A stretch of 44,428 bases of DNA from Secundilactobacillus collinoides DSM 20515 = JCM 1123 (GTDB lineage Bacteria; Bacillota; Bacilli; Lactobacillales; Lactobacillaceae): contig NZ_AYYR01000019.1 of NCBI RefSeq assembly GCF_001435975.1, positions 1 through 44,428 on the forward strand, read 5' to 3'. Below the pieces are notes generated by a model. It saw nothing but the letters and a program-made list of their open reading frames with translations. It did not search any database and was not told where the DNA came from. Positions 37,301-44,428 of the stretch are shown piece by piece; position 1 is the stretch's first letter, and every line of letters begins with the position of its first letter. The position numbers were made by a program, and so were the translations under genes.

Positions 37301-38736
37301 ATTTCCAGACTACCCTGCTTGTATGCATTATTGGCGATTGATTGTGGAATTGTAACTTTTTTATTGTCAAAGTCACTATTTTCTTGACCACTATATGACA
37401 ATAAGCCACTCATCCTATTATCAAATGAGTAATCGTATTTTTGAACATTTTCCCAACTAATTACCGTATCAAACTCAATTGTGATCTCATTTTCATAATT
37501 AGTTCTATCAAGTTCAAATCTTAAAGCAGAGTATTTACCTTGTTTATCATTAAAATCATATCCCGAATCTGATATAACTGCATCGGAATATCCTTTTTCA
37601 TAACCACTCTCGGTTACCTGCTGACCATTAATCCTAACATTACTAACATCAGAAGAATTTATCCCCTCTGGTAAAACATCAACCACGGTTATTTTGTCAA
37701 AAGGTAATTCGTGTTTATTAATTGTGAGTGTCCAACTAATAATTGCACTATTATCTTCGGTTTTCTGATACTCATATTTTCCAGTTTTTTCGGCTATAAT
37801 GCGCTCGTTGACTCCTGCCCCGGCTGACGTGCCGGCTCCCTTGGTATTAACACCAACATTATTTGTAACCTCTCCTACAATTCCACTGGTAGGAACGGTA
37901 GTGTAGTTGGCTTTCAAATCACTCTTTTCAAGTAATGTGAGTAATTCCAAGAGAATATTGTCGTTGCCTTTTTTAACAGTTATCTCTAACTGTCCATCTT
38001 CATTAATAACGTAATCAAACCCATTGGTGACATCTTGATCGTTAATAGTCAGCTTTAAGTCTAGTTCATCTATGCCCTTCTCTGGATCATATTGGAACTC
38101 GTGGCCTTTGCTTAAAGTATCTGTTATTTCAAGATTTGCCAGCATATCTTCCGTATAAGAGGACAAATCAGTTGTAAATTCCCAATTATATTTACCATTG
38201 GTGAACTTTTTATAAGATTTTTCAGTATCTCCTAAAGAAACACTTGCCTTAGCAACATCTGTGGTAATTTCATCTAAAACTGCTGACGCCTCATTTTTGA
38301 AATGGTTTCCACTAGAATATTTTGATTTAAAAGTAAACGTTAAGGTTCCGTCTACATCGAAACTATTAGATCCACCATCCCCCGCAATTTTCAATTTAAT
38401 ACCATCTTCAGAAAATGCAGTAAATGAATCGGATACGTCTTGGGATTCATCTGAATTCTTGTTAGGTGCGTATGTCACGCTAACGTCAACTTCTCCTTCA
38501 TTAAATTTGTGAAAATTATCCTTATCGGAGGGAATTTCGTCATCAATTGTAATCGTACTTGAATGAACCTTATCCGCCTGTAATTGAATTTTCCATTCAA
38601 TTTCATTGTCTCCAGCGAAATAACCATTCTTTGTAATTAACCCAACTTGTTTGTCAGGAATCATTGTCAAAATTTCTTGGAAATTATACTCAAAGACCAA
38701 TTCTTTATTCGGATCAACCTTTTGAGTTAATACCAT
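31330..38736 (-). CDS. giant LPXTG surface adhesin, 3' part after the amber codon
   Basis: The 2,468-residue reading continues, in the same frame, the protein encoded at 38791-40092. Residues 1-790 are a series of immunoglobulin-like adhesion domains of the collagen-binding/SpaA type (repeated patterns such as ITVVDVLPEG, VTITDTLTG). About 790-2,380 carry one CnaB/SpaA-like and roughly ten prealbumin-like repeats of about 110-150 residues. Each has a first strand like GSLKVKKN, a middle Y-V-TE segment and a final F-N strand, the Lys/Glu/Asn layout of self-forming isopeptide bonds. A serine/glycine-rich spacer precedes LPKTGE, a hydrophobic segment and the tail KKTRKHD for sortase anchoring. 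Read from this ATG it lacks a signal peptide and a clear ribosome binding site. The N-terminal two-thirds is visibly AT-richer than the C-terminal end. Confidence 0.8.
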   Translation of the reverse strand: MVLTQKVDPNKELVFEYNFQEILTMIPDKQVGLITKNGYFAGDNEIEWKIQLQADKVHSSTITIDDEIPSDKDNFHKFNEGEVDVSVTYAPNKNSDESQDVSDSFTAFSEDGIKLKIAGDGGSNSFDVDGTLTFTFKSKYSSGNHFKNEASAVLDEITTDVAKASVSLGDTEKSYKKFTNGKYNWEFTTDLSSYTEDMLANLEITDTLSKGHEFQYDPEKGIDELDLKLTINDQDVTNGFDYVINEDGQLEITVKKGNDNILLELLTLLEKSDLKANYTTVPTSGIVGEVTNNVGVNTKGAGTSAGAGVNERIIAEKTGKYEYQKTEDNSAIISWTLTINKHELPFDKITVVDVLPEGINSSDVSNVRINGQQVTESGYEKGYSDAVISDSGYDFNDKQGKYSALRFELDRTNYENEITIEFDTVISWENVQKYDYSFDNRMSGLLSYSGQENSDFDNKKVTIPQSIANNAYKQGSLEMADTPEGDSFVEWTVGFGTRWQSVFGSNPGDVNSVSISDIVNVDEYGNEGIEYLSLPKKFDNYEIYEISGDGKSWTLGDVLTQDEDYEIEFGSVNTDGEKEIKINFIGENTYERLALVFKTEIDLDAWQLGENSTTDDYKFYNTATVSYNDFEETVWANNGFNKAELYGSKKVLERDGNDVSWQAVLNAQGQNLENVTITDTLTGSQQLNVFSIKLYYAEVETIWDSQMNGFKMNKVVTGNPVDPEDYELSRESINGFTITMKELNQPIIIEYETVIGPGVTEPVGNKIEIDAKGYKDVNSNTAQISGEYVEETFPAVFEKLNGSDENNPFEGAKFKLQRSWNGGDWEDVPNYSEVVSNKNGFIHFERLDPAFDYRVVETQAGSDNKTDMEAYEFNRDTFFDENGKPKGSQVIKNWNVEKTNLQIKKLTEGLPAQQFEFVIRAVTDQEDNDGNLVTDDRLNGEYKTNSNEKVEFVNGVATLKIGSGDTVTIMDLPMYVPSDPNGDQEKWIFEVEETSHSDDYYTEIYVDNPDSGFKGKKTEPFALSKNTIAIYFNNIANPTGSLKVKKNGENGLNTNQVFNFTIESEDSKFNGNATKKFTNASGDSSSDGITFVDGKYETELKAGETVEFSGLPLGKYKVTEEGVEGIRASWTVVDQTGQTPTVTAEAGENAVTDNITVSDKSDATATFTNKPTTTSLELEKIVSSEETVDNEKEFEFKLDGGKKLANLKATIKYSDEENAKPFVFENDGTQTVKLRHRQRATITGLADGSEINVTENKEGGYETSSTVEIDGKTQDPQTGYSRDVTVVEDQDMKVTFLNATEPAGNLQIKKTVIGRLNVDSFDFKVTAQNGLHPEGEYVVNIYEAGNHLVSSDKISFVQEDDNWVSSLTLADNQYAVIIGLPLGNYKVEETTIDADMETRNKVDNDSWKDDTVTNDMRLKNNGDLKTAFYENRSSTGKLEVAKKAAGNLDTNKSFTFKIDSFGAVINRELDAKLVTESNSKDITISFDGVGNAEFNLKPGQYVTIDGVPFGKYEVSEQVEDGITTSWMTTSGGGRHSSDAGTVAEPIAVEKDLTSSVEFTNRPLEGDLIVSKDVLNMQAGDADKEFEFTLTVTDKGHLVEDGTFEVEGLPNKTFSFTKNDDQYEYKFVLKNGGMARFKGLPEGVPINVTETGKQDKFLAQYRIGNSGTYTKQDSEGPTVTIGDEEEQIVQYQNVRDPEGSLEITKKTDTNQLKDAEFTFTVNALNDNEELTEDFAATVENRKVTVHFVDGEMTYDLKPGQTLKIDGLPLGQYQITETGQDGIVTSYDADSGRDIGTTTEEIVKANHTTQATFTNNQTEFTLEKVVINDDNNKEEFKFLIDSEGNEALAGKTFETASGDKVKFNEEGQATMTLKAGQKETILGLPVGTKLTVTELDDEKDPGRYKVSSQVNGDDSQDGMVREVTTPEDTHTMQVTFVNSKYDVGSLKVEKQVIGNMNTETFEFEIKGLDKLALKGTYSLQKYENGQATGGRENIEFKQNDDEEWVTTITLKDNQYITIDGLPIGTYNVTEQDPKEDGMITQYQLNSGKTQDGMSADTNEIVTNGTLQAVKFINTMPAPETGGISVEKKLSGAYTEADQNRDYEFMITAYKEATGDTSTDPDNNTGTDTDTDSGTEAAGRAATEVDTSINGKWDATLEVDGKTSTVSIEFNNGVATVKLHAGQRLTINNIPTGTQMKVSETPIADFTTTNKVDTGDIIAGTDTDLMTIGNTTTRQVLFTNNRAAEPETASLSLTKNVLGEGADTEMAFDFTIQLTDNATGLPVTGPVGYFKKDAWGAHPVDTLNFDSSGMATVSLSHGQTINLNVPNGTHYQISEADYSADGYVTTTTIGGAAETDGPDAVGIAQTDQPNAAVVMYYNRLDTVTDEEDYPSMSDDEEIPALPAAPTDDSDGTSSGSYPAMSSGSGTSGGSGTSGVLPKTGEFIANNWATMLGLLLGVLLAAAAIKKTRKHD

Positions 38737-38790
38737 TTTATATTTTGAACCACCGCTTAATCCCTTATCTGTAAACTCAATTCGAATAGT

Positions 38791-40092
38791 CTACGTTTCA
38801 TCGTCAACTTTTTCTACCGTAAAAGTAGCGACATCTTCTCCACTTTCATTTTTAATTTCCCCTGAATCAGGTGCTATGCTGCTAAACCCTTTAACTTGAA
38901 ACTCATAAGAATCGCCATCTTGGATACTTTCCTTTTCTCCAAGCTTTGTCCAAAGGTCTGACATTGTCCATTGGTATGTCACTATCAAATCCTGATTCTC
39001 AAAATCTGATGCATTGAACACTTCGCCATCTGTCACTACTGTATCTTTACCGGCAGCATTAACTGTAATGCTGCTGAAGAAGCTATCTGGTTTGTTATCA
39101 CCAGCTACATCTCTTAAAGCTTTGGCGATATCACCATTGACAACACGGTCGGATGCTCTTGAATCTTTTTCATTTCCCTGAATAGAGCTTCTGCGGAGAA
39201 CTTTAGCAGTTTCTTCGTTTTCTTTTTGCTCATCAGCGGCCTGATTCTCCTTTTCCTGCTCAGCTTCCGCCTCAGCCTTAGCCTTCTCTTCGGCCTCCAG
39301 TTTCTCCTTCTCAGCGAGCTTAGCCGCAGCTTCTTCCTTAGCCTTCTTTTCTTCAGCAGCTTTCTGTTCAGCGGCTTCTTTTTCTTCAGCTTCCTTAGCG
39401 GCCGCCTCATCTTCCTCGGCCTTCTTAGTGGCAGCATCCGCCTTTTCCTGCGCAGTTTGCGCTTGATCATCGGCTTCCTGTTGCGCTTCTTGCGCCTTTT
39501 GAGCCTCAACCTGCTTCAAATAGTTATCCAATTGCAGTGTCAGATTTGTAGGCAAATCGTTGTCGGTAATTGCTTCGGAGATGGCATCGTCGTCCGCGTC
39601 TTCCGCCAACACGATCATCTGCTGCGTATAGGATGTGGCGTCATCCACGGCCACCGGCAGGTCGGTCAGTGTCATCGGGTTGCCGATTTTCACTGGGACT
39701 TCCAGTTTGAACGTGGCTGAATTATTAACACCACTCCATTTCAAACGCAGGTTGCGCTTCTTACTCAAATACAGGCTCGCCTTGGCGTCTGGAATACTGG
39801 ATTCCGCGCTGACCTTATCCTTTAACACCTTCATTTGATTTTCCGGGATAAACACATTTGTGCTCCCGGCGGCTTTGTCACCGTCTTTATTGTTAATGGT
39901 CATTTCAAAAACAAGGTTCTGCTTTGAACCGGCCTTGACCCGTTCAACCGCGTTGCCTTCTTTATCCATGACTTTGGACGAGTGGATCTCGAATTGCCCG
40001 ACGTTATCCGCCAGAGCAAGGACGCTTTGGTAGCACGTTCCAAAAACTAACGTAAACACCGAAACGACTTGGATCAGTACCTTTTTCACCAT
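38791..40092 (-). CDS. giant surface adhesin, 5' part ending at an in-frame amber codon
   Basis: The 433-residue reading starts at ATG 40092 (AAAGGGG nine bases upstream). It has a signal peptide (VKKVLIQVVSVFTLVFGTC, cleavage near ALA-DN) and a beta-rich domain (about 30-170). A long alanine/glutamate/lysine coiled-coil-like stretch follows (about 195-310), then an adhesin domain that stops mid-strand at VEKVDDET followed by TAG (38793-38791). The next 18 codons stay open and lead directly to the ATG of the downstream part. Without the stop, the two parts form one 2,920-codon, secreted and wall-anchored protein. Truncated here, the product would be secreted but not anchored. Confidence 0.8.
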   Translation of the reverse strand: MVKKVLIQVVSVFTLVFGTCYQSVLALADNVGQFEIHSSKVMDKEGNAVERVKAGSKQNLVFEMTINNKDGDKAAGSTNVFIPENQMKVLKDKVSAESSIPDAKASLYLSKKRNLRLKWSGVNNSATFKLEVPVKIGNPMTLTDLPVAVDDATSYTQQMIVLAEDADDDAISEAITDNDLPTNLTLQLDNYLKQVEAQKAQEAQQEADDQAQTAQEKADAATKKAEEDEAAAKEAEEKEAAEQKAAEEKKAKEEAAAKLAEKEKLEAEEKAKAEAEAEQEKENQAADEQKENEETAKVLRRSSIQGNEKDSRASDRVVNGDIAKALRDVAGDNKPDSFFSSITVNAAGKDTVVTDGEVFNASDFENQDLIVTYQWTMSDLWTKLGEKESIQDGDSYEFQVKGFSSIAPDSGEIKNESGEDVATFTVEKVDDET

Positions 40093-40176
40093 CGCAAATT
40101 TCCCCTTTTTCGGTTGTCGACAGCGGTGACCAGTGGTGCCTATGACTAAAAGATCACCGCCGTATTGGCATTGGGT

Positions 40177-40208
40177 TAGCCGCGGTTGACCCAAACAACC
40201 GCGGTTAA
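40177..40208. repeat. inverted repeat upstream of the adhesin gene
   Basis: CCGCGGTT (40180-40187) and AACCGCGG (40197-40204), extended by TTA/TAA, lie 85 bases before the adhesin start, probably in its leader or promoter. Confidence 0.5.
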
Positions 40209-40304
40209 CGAACTCGAATTCAATTGGTTTCTGCGCCGAAGCATCTTCCTTTCTGTGCGTGGATAAGGTATTGCCTATGTCTTACATTCACAATAACAAA
40301 TAGT

Positions 40305-40325
40305 TTTGACCAAAATTTAACCAAA
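40305..40325 (-). promoter_or_regulatory. two 11-bp-phased direct repeats upstream of the adhesin gene
   Basis: On the minus strand TTTGGTTAAA and TTTGGTCAAA occur exactly 11 bases apart, about 215 bases before the start. The phasing suggests a regulator bound on one DNA face. A consensus promoter next to it could not be fixed. Apart from this, the inverted repeat and a terminator, the 40093-40564 interval shows nothing else. Confidence 0.4.
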
Positions 40326-40381
40326 GTTTGTCCTTTTTATGAACACGATTTCGGCACTGTGTTGTTTTAATGAAGGAAAAC

Positions 40382-40415
40382 GACCATGACGCATTTCAGC
40401 CATGGTCTTTTTTTT
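40382..40415 (+). terminator. plus-strand terminator without an obvious gene
   Basis: GACCATG (40382-40388) pairs with CATGGTC (40401-40407) and eight T follow on the plus strand. No plus-strand gene precedes it within several kilobases. Confidence 0.6.
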
Positions 40416-40564
40416 GTTAAATTTCTCGTTATCGCGACTTTAGTTATCGGTTGACACCCTGCGAAACTTCACACTTTCTTCATGGTTTGCGCAAAGTATA
40501 GAGACATTTACGTGCGATACTTAAACTATGAAATAATGCAAAATTGCACTCAGGAGGTGGGCGT

Positions 40565-41020
40565 TTGATTTCAGTCCGCACATTAAGTAAACGACGGCTG
40601 TTGGGGACAGTCATTATTGGCGTTATCGCTATTGCCTTTGGCACATCATTACTCACGCGCGAATCCACGTTGCAATCCGAAAAACTGCTGCCGCATGGCA
40701 AGGCGCTCATGACCAACCATGTTCGGGTTCGGTTTGTCACCGGCGCTGGCCGACTCGTCAGCACATACTATTGGTCGACAGCCCACGCCGACGGTAAGGG
40801 CACGGATGTGACTGATATTTTCAACAGTGACATCATTGAATCCGGCAGTGGCATGAATAATCACATTCCGAAAAATTATAGTTTTGATCAAACAAACGTG
40901 AAGAATATCAAATCGCTGCACAACATCAAGTTAGGTGAAACTGTCAGCCTGGTGGTCGTCAAAAAGGCCGCCAATACCTCACAGTCGTTGTGGCAGCGCA
41001 TCGTTAACTGGTTTAACTGA
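40565..41020 (+). CDS. small membrane-anchored extracellular protein, function unknown
   Basis: The 151-residue protein starts at TTG 40565 (AGGAGG seven bases upstream). A basic N-terminus (TLSKRRLL) and one membrane helix (about residues 12-28, GTVIIGVIAIAFGTSLL) suggest an N-in, C-out anchor. The extracellular part is beta-rich, with DVTDIFNSDIIESG and LGETVSLVVVKKA segments. I recognise no family. It sits between the two surface-adhesin genes, on the opposite strand, and has a strong terminator, so a role at the cell surface is plausible but unproven. Confidence 0.75.
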   Translation: MISVRTLSKRRLLGTVIIGVIAIAFGTSLLTRESTLQSEKLLPHGKALMTNHVRVRFVTGAGRLVSTYYWSTAHADGKGTDVTDIFNSDIIESGSGMNNHIPKNYSFDQTNVKNIKSLHNIKLGETVSLVVVKKAANTSQSLWQRIVNWFN

Positions 41021-41030
41021 TAGCACCGTA

Positions 41031-41066
41031 AAAGACCCGCAAATTCATTTGAATTTGCGGGTCTTT
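41031..41066. terminator. bidirectional terminator, 16-bp perfect stem
   Basis: Arms at 41031-41046 and 41051-41066 (AAAGACCCGCAAATTC and its complement) enclose a four-base loop, between the convergent genes at 40565 and 41119. Confidence 0.9.
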
Positions 41067-41118
41067 GTCGCCTAGTCGCACTGATTGCTAATCACTAAAC
41101 ACTATCTGTTTCATCACA

Positions 41119-43548
41119 TCAGTCAAATTTTCGTTTCAGCCAAACGCCGATACCGGTCAACAGGCTTAGTAAGAGCACACCCAATGCCGTAAAGACATGA
41201 GACTGCGTTTCACTGGTTTGCGGTAGTTTTAGTTGCGGCAATTTGGTCTGTGCCTTCTTTACTGGTTGAGTTTGTGGCTGAACGATTTGTTTCGTCTGTG
41301 GCTGTGTTACCTGCTGAGACTGGGGAATCGTTTCGGTCTTAGGTCCCTGACCAGTCGAAATTGTGAAACCCGTATCCTCTGGGGGCGTCACTGGAAGCTC
41401 CGGTTGCGGTGCTGGCGTCATCGGTTCTTCGGGCGCTGGCGGATCAACCGGAGTGACTGGTTGTTCAGGCGTTGGCGGATTATCTGGTGTCGTCGGCGTC
41501 AGTGGCGTTACTGGCGTTACCGGCGTTTCAGGAGTCCCCGGATTTCCTGGTGTGCCCGGATCAATCGGCGTCACAGGTCTCCCTGGGTCATCTGGCTTTT
41601 CCGGACCGCCTGGGTCAACTGGATCTACCGGCTTCTCCGGGCCGCCCGGATCAACTGGATCTACCGGCTTCTCGGGGCCACCTGGGTCAACTGGATCTAC
41701 CGGCTTCTCCGGACCGCCTGGATCAACTGGGTCTACCGGCTTCTCGGGGCCACCTGGGTTAACCGGCGTTCCTGGGTCGCCAGGTTCTTTCGGGATTTGA
41801 AAATCCCACCGGTGTGTTTGCGCATTGACGATGACTTGCCGGCCAATCAGGTTACCATCGGTGCTAGCGTTGACGTTGAGAATCACGTTGCCATCTACGG
41901 CTAAGAGGCTGCCATACAACTTAGCGGTCGTTCTAACCGTGTACGGCGAGACACCCCGGTTCATATCAGTGTGCCTGAAATTCCAAAGCAGATGATTATC
42001 GAAAAAGTTGGTGCTTGATTGAAAATCGGTCCGGGTGTTTTCGGTATCGCCCAACCACAAGATTACTTGCGTTGCAACCGTGTAGTTATTAACCGTGCCG
42101 GCGTCAACATTAAAAACAAAGCTCACGTCTGCCAAATTGGGATCAGTCAGATAGTAATCGAAGTTTTTCAGAATCAATTGCGTTGACTGTGTCATCACAT
42201 CCGGTGCCAAATTGATGACGATTTGGTGGTCATCGTTCACTTGATCTGCGTACTCTTTCATATCGATGATCCGCCGGTTATTATCAGCAAAGTCCCTGTT
42301 TGAAATGGTGACGATACCCTGTTGCGCCAATTTGGTGGAGAGTGCCTGCAATTGGGCAAAGGCAGCATCAAAATCAATGTAGACTTGACCATTCGTATCC
42401 TTACTAATATCGGTTGTCTTCAAATGATCAACATTAATGACAGGCCCATTTGTACTTCGCAACCCTACTTGGCTGCCAGGAATCACCGTAACGTTTTTAC
42501 CGACAAACAGCATGTTCTGCCGACTGGGATTCACCGCAAATGCGCTCTGCAAACCCTTAGCATTGGCGTTAAAATCCTGAATGTAGCTGTAATCATACGT
42601 CAGTAAATCGCCAAGCCGCGTATTAAAATTGGCATTGCCTGACAACTCGGCCGTTGCAACGTTACCCTCGGTATGCGCATTGAGCGTGGCATCCAGACTA
42701 AACACGTGGAACAATGATGCGACACCAAGCGGATTGGCCTGGATGTAGTCGCTCACCGAGCCGGACCAGCCATAGTACCTTGCCAGCCAGTCTTTCAGTA
42801 ACGGATCATTTTCAATCTGCCCAATCGATTGTGTGGCGGCGGTCGTAACGGGTTCATCAGCCGCCCGAACTGCAGGGATTGCCACTTGACTGGCTGCCGT
42901 CTGCGGTTGCGCAACGGTACCCGAATTAGCACTTGTTGGATTCTCGCTGTTTGTCGCAGACTGGCTCACTGTGGCAGCTGGTGTCGTCGATTGTGCCGGT
43001 TGGGTAACCGAAGCCGCGCCGAATCGTGCAGCAGAACTTGGCTGGCCGGTAACGGGCACGGGTGATGTAGTTGATGGCGTGGCTGTCGCATGATCAGTAG
43101 GATCAACTGTTTGCTCAGTAAGTGTAGGCGCCGACTGGTTTTGCACCGTTGCCGTTTGCTGAGTGGCACCCGTTGTCGTTGCAGCGGCAGCCTGACTTTC
43201 ACTGGCCGGTGTTGTCTGACTCTGACTGGTTGCTGTAGTGGCCCTTGTCTGAGGTTGGCCAGCACTTGTACCATCGCTAACATTTTCCGACAAATCACCC
43301 TGACTAGCGGTGGTCGCTGTCGCAGCCACAGTCTGATCAGTGCCAGTACGCAAGGTGCTTTGGCCTGCTAGTGTGGCACTGCCAGTCTGAACCGCCACTT
43401 GATCAGCTTGCTGCCCGCTCTCATCCGCCCGGCCAACGCTTGGTTGTAACAACAAAACATTGGTGGCAATACCAGCCACTAACCAAATTTTACCTGATTT
43501 GTACATTTTATAGTGAATCTTCGTTATCTTTCTGGGGTCGCTCGTCAT
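41119..43548 (-). CDS. choice-of-anchor A type surface adhesin with KxYKxGKxW signal and LPQTS anchor
   Basis: The 809-residue protein starts at ATG 43548 (GGAGGG seven bases upstream). The signal peptide carries KMYKSGKIW and ends near GRADE. A Ser/Thr/Ala/Gln-rich region (about 45-235) follows. A globular domain (about 240-545) resembles the choice-of-anchor A domain: [35 protein letters not shown], and [25 protein letters not shown] proline-rich wall-spanning region (about 550-740) comes next, including five 12-residue units [12 protein letters not shown]. The C-terminus is LPQTSE, a hydrophobic helix and LKRKFD. The protein should be sortase-linked to the wall. The ligand is unknown. Confidence 0.85.
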   Translation of the reverse strand: MTSDPRKITKIHYKMYKSGKIWLVAGIATNVLLLQPSVGRADESGQQADQVAVQTGSATLAGQSTLRTGTDQTVAATATTASQGDLSENVSDGTSAGQPQTRATTATSQSQTTPASESQAAAATTTGATQQTATVQNQSAPTLTEQTVDPTDHATATPSTTSPVPVTGQPSSAARFGAASVTQPAQSTTPAATVSQSATNSENPTSANSGTVAQPQTAASQVAIPAVRAADEPVTTAATQSIGQIENDPLLKDWLARYYGWSGSVSDYIQANPLGVASLFHVFSLDATLNAHTEGNVATAELSGNANFNTRLGDLLTYDYSYIQDFNANAKGLQSAFAVNPSRQNMLFVGKNVTVIPGSQVGLRSTNGPVINVDHLKTTDISKDTNGQVYIDFDAAFAQLQALSTKLAQQGIVTISNRDFADNNRRIIDMKEYADQVNDDHQIVINLAPDVMTQSTQLILKNFDYYLTDPNLADVSFVFNVDAGTVNNYTVATQVILWLGDTENTRTDFQSSTNFFDNHLLWNFRHTDMNRGVSPYTVRTTAKLYGSLLAVDGNVILNVNASTDGNLIGRQVIVNAQTHRWDFQIPKEPGDPGTPVNPGGPEKPVDPVDPGGPEKPVDPVDPGGPEKPVDPVDPGGPEKPVDPVDPGGPEKPDDPGRPVTPIDPGTPGNPGTPETPVTPVTPLTPTTPDNPPTPEQPVTPVDPPAPEEPMTPAPQPELPVTPPEDTGFTISTGQGPKTETIPQSQQVTQPQTKQIVQPQTQPVKKAQTKLPQLKLPQTSETQSHVFTALGVLLLSLLTGIGVWLKRKFD
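41590..41765 (-). repeat. 36-bp coding tandem repeats (proline-rich stalk)
   Basis: About five 36-bp units encode [12 protein letters not shown] in the wall-spanning part of the adhesin. Near-identity of units suggests recent expansion and likely length variation between strains. Confidence 0.8.
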
Positions 43549-43647
43549 GAGCACTCCCTCCTTCTAGGCTATGAACTGACAATCAGTCTCGAATAATACG
43601 GAGGGTACCATGCAAAAAAAGTCGTTTCGGAACAAGAAGAAGTAATC

Positions 43648-43661
43648 TGTGAATTTTCACA
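43648..43661. promoter_or_regulatory. TGTGA-N4-TCACA palindrome upstream of the adhesin
   Basis: A perfect 14-bp palindrome lies 100 bases before the adhesin start. The first eleven bases recur at 43951-43961. The N4 spacing resembles sites of FNR-like regulators of lactobacilli rather than Crp (N6). Binding is inference. Confidence 0.35.
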
Positions 43662-43850
43662 AACTTCATACGTGTGTTTACTAAATATTATCATAAGAAA
43701 TTAATAATATTTCTTACGCTAACATTAAACTGCCAAATGACTAAAAACGCCAGTATAACGACTCGATTTTTAATGGACGTTGTGTCAGAACGCTATCATA
43801 GCTGGCTTAAAAGCACTATAATTTCAAAAAATAGTTTAATCCACAAAAAA

Positions 43851-43878
43851 AAGAATCTACCGTCACACGTAGATTCTT
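43851..43878 (-). terminator. minus-strand terminator for a transcript entering from the right
   Basis: AAGAATCTAC (43851-43860) and GTAGATTCTT (43869-43878) pair perfectly, and eight T follow on the minus strand. No gene lies between it and the window end, so its transcript would have to cross the repeats at 43989-44380. Confidence 0.75.
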
Positions 43879-43988
43879 CAAATACATTTATTATCATCAT
43901 TAGTTATTCGCTATATAAAAGATTGTTCAACACTCGCAGTGTCAGATCTTTGTGAATTTTCGATAGTCTGAACCATGCTTTTTGGCCT

Positions 43989-44380
43989 CCGTGTCTAAAT
44001 GTGCTCCAGAAGGCAGGGGGCTACTGCACAAGGCACTTCGGTCAGAAAAGTCAGGCCCGGACTTTTCTTTATTTGCCATTGTGGTGCTGGCTTCGCGCTT
44101 TTAGGCCACCGTGTCTAAACGTGCTCCAGAAGGCAGGGGGGCTACTGCACAAGGCACTTTGGTCAGAAAAGTCAGGCCCGGACTTTTCTCTATTTGATTT
44201 TGTGGTGCCGGCTTCGCGCTTTTGGCCTCCGTGTCTAAACGTGCTCCAGAAGGCAGGGGGCTACTGCACAAGGCACTTCGGTCAGAAAAGTCAGGCCCGG
44301 ACTTTTCTGTATTTGATCTTGTGGTGCCGGCTTCGCGCTTTTGGCCTCCGTGTCTAAACGTGCTCCAGAAGGCTGGACCG
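43989..44380 (-). repeat. tandem half-copies of the palindromic element (array K)
   Basis: Three 119-120-bp units start at 43991, 44111 and 44231, with a partial fourth at 44350. Each has one outer arm (GTGCTCCAGAAGGCAGGGGG), the first inner arm (CAAGGCACTTCGGTCAG, close to copy I) and a short hairpin AGAAAAGTC/GACTTTTCT. Then, instead of the second arms, there is about 45 bp of unrelated sequence. The unit boundaries fall within GGCCTCCGTGTCTAAACG. Confidence 0.85.
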
Positions 44381-44428
44381 TGCCCCCATACTTGGACGAA
44401 TTGCTACGCTGCTTTTCGAACCACTTCT

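Larger units (their letters stand above)
31330..40092 (-). pseudogene. giant sortase-anchored adhesin gene interrupted by one amber codon
   Basis: This entry spans both parts. Frame continuity (54 bases, 18 sense codons between TAG and the next ATG), an N-terminal signal peptide in one part and an LPKTG signal in the other, and an adhesin domain split by the stop all show a single ancestral gene. The lesion is one codon, so it could be recent inactivation, an assembly or sequencing error, or suppressible. Confidence 0.75.

Noticed and set aside
39226-39720. Plus-strand leucine/serine-rich frame of 164 codons
   Set aside because: Antisense of the Ala/Glu/Lys coiled-coil codons of the giant adhesin, with no start signal.
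41363-41800. Plus-strand frame giving a collagen-like Gly-rich protein
   Set aside because: It is the exact antisense of the [12 protein letters not shown] codons of the adhesin stalk; the glycine pattern is a mirror of proline codons.

Overview
The window looks like a chromosomal segment from a low-to-mid GC member of the Lactobacillaceae. Support comes from the gene order rsmG-noc-parA-parB-DUF951-ychF-DUF1129-guaB, a short IMP dehydrogenase without CBS domains, a KxYKxGKxW signal peptide paired with an LPQTS sorting signal, and frequent TTG/GTG starts preceded by strong Shine-Dalgarno sequences. Genus cannot be fixed from the sequence alone. No tRNA, rRNA, CRISPR array, intact insertion sequence or prophage gene was seen.

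Layout. 1-5,700: a small hypothetical gene, gpmA, an AI-2E-family membrane protein translationally coupled to a sugar O-acetyltransferase, a membrane-anchored TPR-like protein, and cfa (cyclopropane fatty acid synthase) behind phased 11-bp direct repeats. 5,700-10,800: azlC-azlD branched-chain amino acid exporter, then an OmpR-type response regulator, a sensor kinase and a D-Ala-D-Ala carboxypeptidase in one operon. 10,800-20,000: guaB, a DUF1129 membrane protein and the origin-proximal block ychF-DUF951-parB-parA-noc-rsmG. 20,900-26,200: purine/nucleoside uptake and breakdown (nucleoside hydrolase, NCS2 permease, NupC, and a phosphopentomutase-like protein that has lost its catalytic residues). 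27,300-30,900: a Cys-less isochorismatase-fold protein, a GNAT acetyltransferase divergent from a LysR regulator, and rpiA, which appears to start at ATT. 31,000-43,600: a candidate small RNA and a cell-surface locus. That locus holds a giant sortase-anchored adhesin (about 2,920 codons) cut by one in-frame amber codon, a small membrane-anchored protein, and a choice-of-anchor-A adhesin.

The most unusual structure is a family of ~130-bp imperfect palindromes in intergenic DNA. There are ten copies (one partial) plus a 120-bp-period array of half-copies at the right edge. The outer arms are conserved. The inner arms differ strongly between copies, yet in each copy the two inner arms remain complementary, so hairpin formation rather than sequence seems to be maintained. 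Four copies form a 142-bp tandem array at 14,202-14,755.

Functional links: NupC, the nucleoside hydrolase, the NCS2 permease, rpiA and guaB together cover nucleoside salvage and ribose routing. The response regulator-kinase-DacA operon and cfa point to envelope homeostasis. The right third is devoted to surface display.
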